A stretch of 13,085 nt of DNA. Source: JBBQTQ01 sp038213135 (lineage in GTDB: Bacteria; Actinomycetota; Thermoleophilia; Gaiellales; Gaiellaceae). The notes below the pieces were generated by a model. The model searched no databases and was not told where the DNA came from. It saw nothing but the letters and a program-made list of their open reading frames with translations. Location: assembly GCA_038213135.1 (NCBI GenBank), contig JBBQTQ010000081.1:1-13085 (forward strand), given 5' to 3'. Shown here piece after piece: positions 13,066 to 13,085 of this stretch (positions within the stretch are counted from its first letter, which is position 1; every line of letters starts with the position of its first letter). The position numbers were made by a program, and so were the translations under genes.

Positions 13066-13085
13066 CGCCCGTCCTCGAGCACGGC
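13062..13085 (-). CDS. Possible last codons of the upstream operon gene
   Basis: On the minus strand the right edge reads AVLEDGR and then TGA, with the TGA overlapping the acyltransferase ATG as ATGA. This is the same junction type as at the other gene borders of this operon, which is the only reason to propose it. Seven codons are too few to identify a product. Confidence 0.35.
   Translation of the reverse strand, partial: AVLEDGR

Overview
The window is GC-rich, densely coded bacterial chromosome with G/C-ending codons, several GTG/TTG starts and at least one gene that looks leaderless. The mix of genes (a FeoA-tailed DtxR-type regulator, a DUF3352-type lipoprotein, cmk followed by der) fits a high-GC actinomycete, possibly class Thermoleophilia. 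That placement is inference from style and gene content. I see no rRNA, tRNA, CRISPR array, phage gene or transposase.

Layout. (1) Positions 1-2002, minus strand: a ZIP metal transporter followed 12 bases later by a membrane-anchored Asp-box (BNR) propeller protein that runs off the left edge. (2) Positions 2003-2066: a short divergent promoter region with a perfect 7-4-7 inverted repeat, the likely operator. (3) 2067-2741, plus strand: a DtxR/MntR-family regulator whose usual primary metal-site residues are changed. (4) 2810-5266, plus strand: three tandem, diverged paralogues encoding small secreted proteins with six shared cysteines and a probable beta-helix fold. Each has its own hairpin, promoter and Shine-Dalgarno sequence. 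The middle one appears to start at the very rare codon ATT. (5) 5276-13085, minus strand: a tight housekeeping run read from right to left as plsC-like, aroA, cmk, der, gpsA, DUF3352-like lipoprotein and metK. The first four genes overlap by 4 bases at each junction, and der and gpsA are 3 bases apart.

How the genes work together. ZIP and the regulator form a self-contained metal-homeostasis pair. The operon joins phospholipid precursor synthesis (GpsA, PlsC-like), the shikimate pathway (AroA), nucleotide metabolism (Cmk), ribosome assembly (Der) and methyl-donor supply (MetK), which is a growth-linked set. The secreted trio is the accessory part and the most novel content. It lies between the metal regulator and the 3' end of metK, and a strong 19-bp hairpin inside the metK coding sequence may also end transcription of the last secreted gene. 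Within aroA, a patch of about 165 bases has clearly different codon usage and contains an imperfect palindrome.

No stretch over 300 bases lacks a gene. The longest intergenic gap is 109 bases (3485-3593), and it is filled by a hairpin, a promoter and an RBS.
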